Source: JTS-AC122 sp041742635
GTDB lineage: Bacteria; Planctomycetota; Phycisphaerae; Phycisphaerales; UBA1924
Assembly (NCBI GenBank): GCA_041742635.1
Contig: JBGSIF010000395.1
Span: forward strand, 1 to 6,935
Direction: 5' to 3'
Length of the DNA: 6,935 nt
Shown: positions 5,987-6,935 of the stretch, piece after piece
How the letters are laid out: each line of letters begins with the position of its first letter
How positions within the stretch are numbered: the first letter of the stretch is position 1
Made by a program: the position numbers and the translations under genes
Notes under the pieces: generated by a model
What the model was told of the DNA's origin: nothing
Databases searched by the model: none
What the model saw: only the letters and a program-made list of their open reading frames with translations

Positions 5987-6935
5987 ATGTCTACGACTAC
6001 GATCTGTCATTCATCGATGAACCTTTCATCGCGTCCATTTCACGCTCCCGCGATCCAATCGCCCGACCCCTTCCGGGGACGTCATATCTACATGATCGGA
6101 GTGGGCGGGTGCGGGATGTCAGGGCTGGCTCGCCTGCTGCGCGCCAAGGGGGGGATCATCTCCGGATCGGACATGGCCCGTTCGAGCAGTACCGAGTCGC
6201 TCGCAGCCGAAGGGATCGAGGTCGGTTTCGACCAAGCCTCGGGCGTATTGCCCGAGGCGTGTGACCTGATCGTCGCGTCCGCCGCGATCAAACCCGACCA
6301 TCCCCAGATGCTCCAAGCCGATCGGCGCGGGGTGAAGCACCTGACGTATGCCGAGGCACTGGGGGCTTGCATGGCTGGGTACACCGGGGTGGCGGTCGCA
6401 GGCACCCACGGGAAATCCACCACCACGGCGATGCTCGGCTGCGTGCTTGGCAGCGCGGGGTTGGACCCGTCGGTCATCGTCGGGGCGACCTGTTCGCAGT
6501 TGGGGCCGGGCGGCGGGTACCGCATCGGCGCGGAGATGATCCCGATCGGAGCGATGGCGGGGCAGCCGGGGATCCTCGTCGCCGAGGCGTGCGAGTTCAA
6601 CCGCTCCTTCCACAACTACCGTCCACGCCTCGCCGCGATTACCTCGATCGAGGCCGATCACCTGGATATTTACGGCTCTCTCGACGCCGTCGTCGAGTCC
6701 TTCCACGAGTTCGCCAAGTTGATCCCCTCGGACGACGATGGCGGTTCGCTGCTGATCGCCCACCAAGGGGCGCACCGACGCGAAGTGACTGCGGGGCTGA
6801 AATGCGAGGTGAAAACCATCGGCTTCTCCCCCGAAGCCGACTGGTTCGTGCAGTACGACCCGGCGACGCGGCACACCGCGGTGCGCATCCGCGGTGACGG
6901 CCTGCTGAACGAATGGATCACCCCGCTGCCGGGCG
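5987..6935 (+). CDS. murC: UDP-N-acetylmuramate--L-alanine ligase, 3' end cut off by the window edge
   Basis: MurC adds L-alanine to UDP-MurNAc using ATP, the first step of peptide stem synthesis for peptidoglycan, in the cytoplasm. The 316 residues seen cover the UDP-binding N-terminal domain and most of the ATP-binding central domain. HIYMIGVGGCGMSGLA (33-48) is the Rossmann glycine loop of MurC. VAGTHGKSTTTAML (137-150) is the Mur-ligase P-loop with Lys143. EACEFNRSF (200-208) replaces the more common EADES-type segment. ITSIEADHLDIYGS (218-231) is the metal/ATP-site motif. The reading frame stays open to the last base, so the C-terminal ligase domain lies outside the window. ATG 5987 is the first start after an in-frame TAG (5975-5977) and has AGGGA six bases upstream. 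ATG 6017 (MNLSS) is a possible alternative without a ribosome binding site. With 5987, about 30 extra residues precede the conserved core, ten more than with 6017. The gene lies 117 bases after the MauE-like gene and is functionally unrelated. Confidence 0.95.
   Translation, partial: MSTTTICHSSMNLSSRPFHAPAIQSPDPFRGRHIYMIGVGGCGMSGLARLLRAKGGIISGSDMARSSSTESLAAEGIEVGFDQASGVLPEACDLIVASAAIKPDHPQMLQADRRGVKHLTYAEALGACMAGYTGVAVAGTHGKSTTTAMLGCVLGSAGLDPSVIVGATCSQLGPGGGYRIGAEMIPIGAMAGQPGILVAEACEFNRSFHNYRPRLAAITSIEADHLDIYGSLDAVVESFHEFAKLIPSDDDGGSLLIAHQGAHRREVTAGLKCEVKTIGFSPEADWFVQYDPATRHTAVRIRGDGLLNEWITPLPG

Noticed and set aside
5554..6264. 236-codon + strand frame bridging the MauE-like gene and murC
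   Set aside because: It overlaps two genes with clear motifs in other frames, and its translation is Arg/Pro-rich and low in plausibility. It is a shadow frame.
1..6935. Defence, toxin-antitoxin, prophage or mobile-element content
   Set aside because: No transposase, integrase, terminal repeats, CRISPR repeats or toxin-antitoxin-like gene pair was seen. Genes and base composition look uniform.

Overview
The window is GC-rich, and all six credible genes lie on the + strand. Gene content suggests a planctomycete-type bacterium, possibly of the Phycisphaerae. The clues are a multi-domain DUF1573 secreted protein next to an anchored rhodanese and a MauE/DoxX-like membrane protein, a MurC with an EACEF-type motif where EADES-type is common, and a helical-repeat protein with regularly spaced Trp residues. 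This placement is an inference from gene flavour; no rRNA or other phylogenetic marker is present.

Layout. At 1-632 is the 3' part of a TPR-like helical repeat protein, cut by the left edge. At 663-1967 is a complete 12-helix MFS transporter resembling the Fsr (fosmidomycin resistance) branch. A 182-base gap follows, containing only a small hairpin. At 2150-3226 is a complete DusB-type tRNA-dihydrouridine synthase, followed by a GC-rich palindrome that may be a terminator. At 3311-5869 is a three-gene group: a secreted DUF1573 protein, a membrane-anchored rhodanese-domain protein, and a Cys-rich MauE/DoxX-like membrane protein. The last two genes abut with no gap, and a long imperfect hairpin separates the first two. 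From 5987 to the right edge is the N-terminal two thirds of murC (UDP-N-acetylmuramate--L-alanine ligase), whose weak ribosome binding site lies inside a predicted hairpin.

How the genes work together. The DUF1573/rhodanese/MauE group is the only part that looks like a functional unit. All three products are predicted to be in or across the cytoplasmic membrane, and each carries conspicuous cysteine motifs (SCGCT, CYCIGGNC, ECGCFG plus a five-Cys tail). A thiol, sulfur or metal-related envelope function is plausible but not shown. dusB (tRNA modification) and murC (peptidoglycan precursor synthesis) are housekeeping genes. The MFS and repeat-protein genes have no evident link to them beyond adjacency.

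I found no tRNA or rRNA, mobile element, CRISPR array, prophage or recognisable defence system. The most useful leads are the cysteine-themed cluster, the Cys-rich tail of its membrane protein, and the two RNA hairpins at 4539-4570 and 5955-5980.
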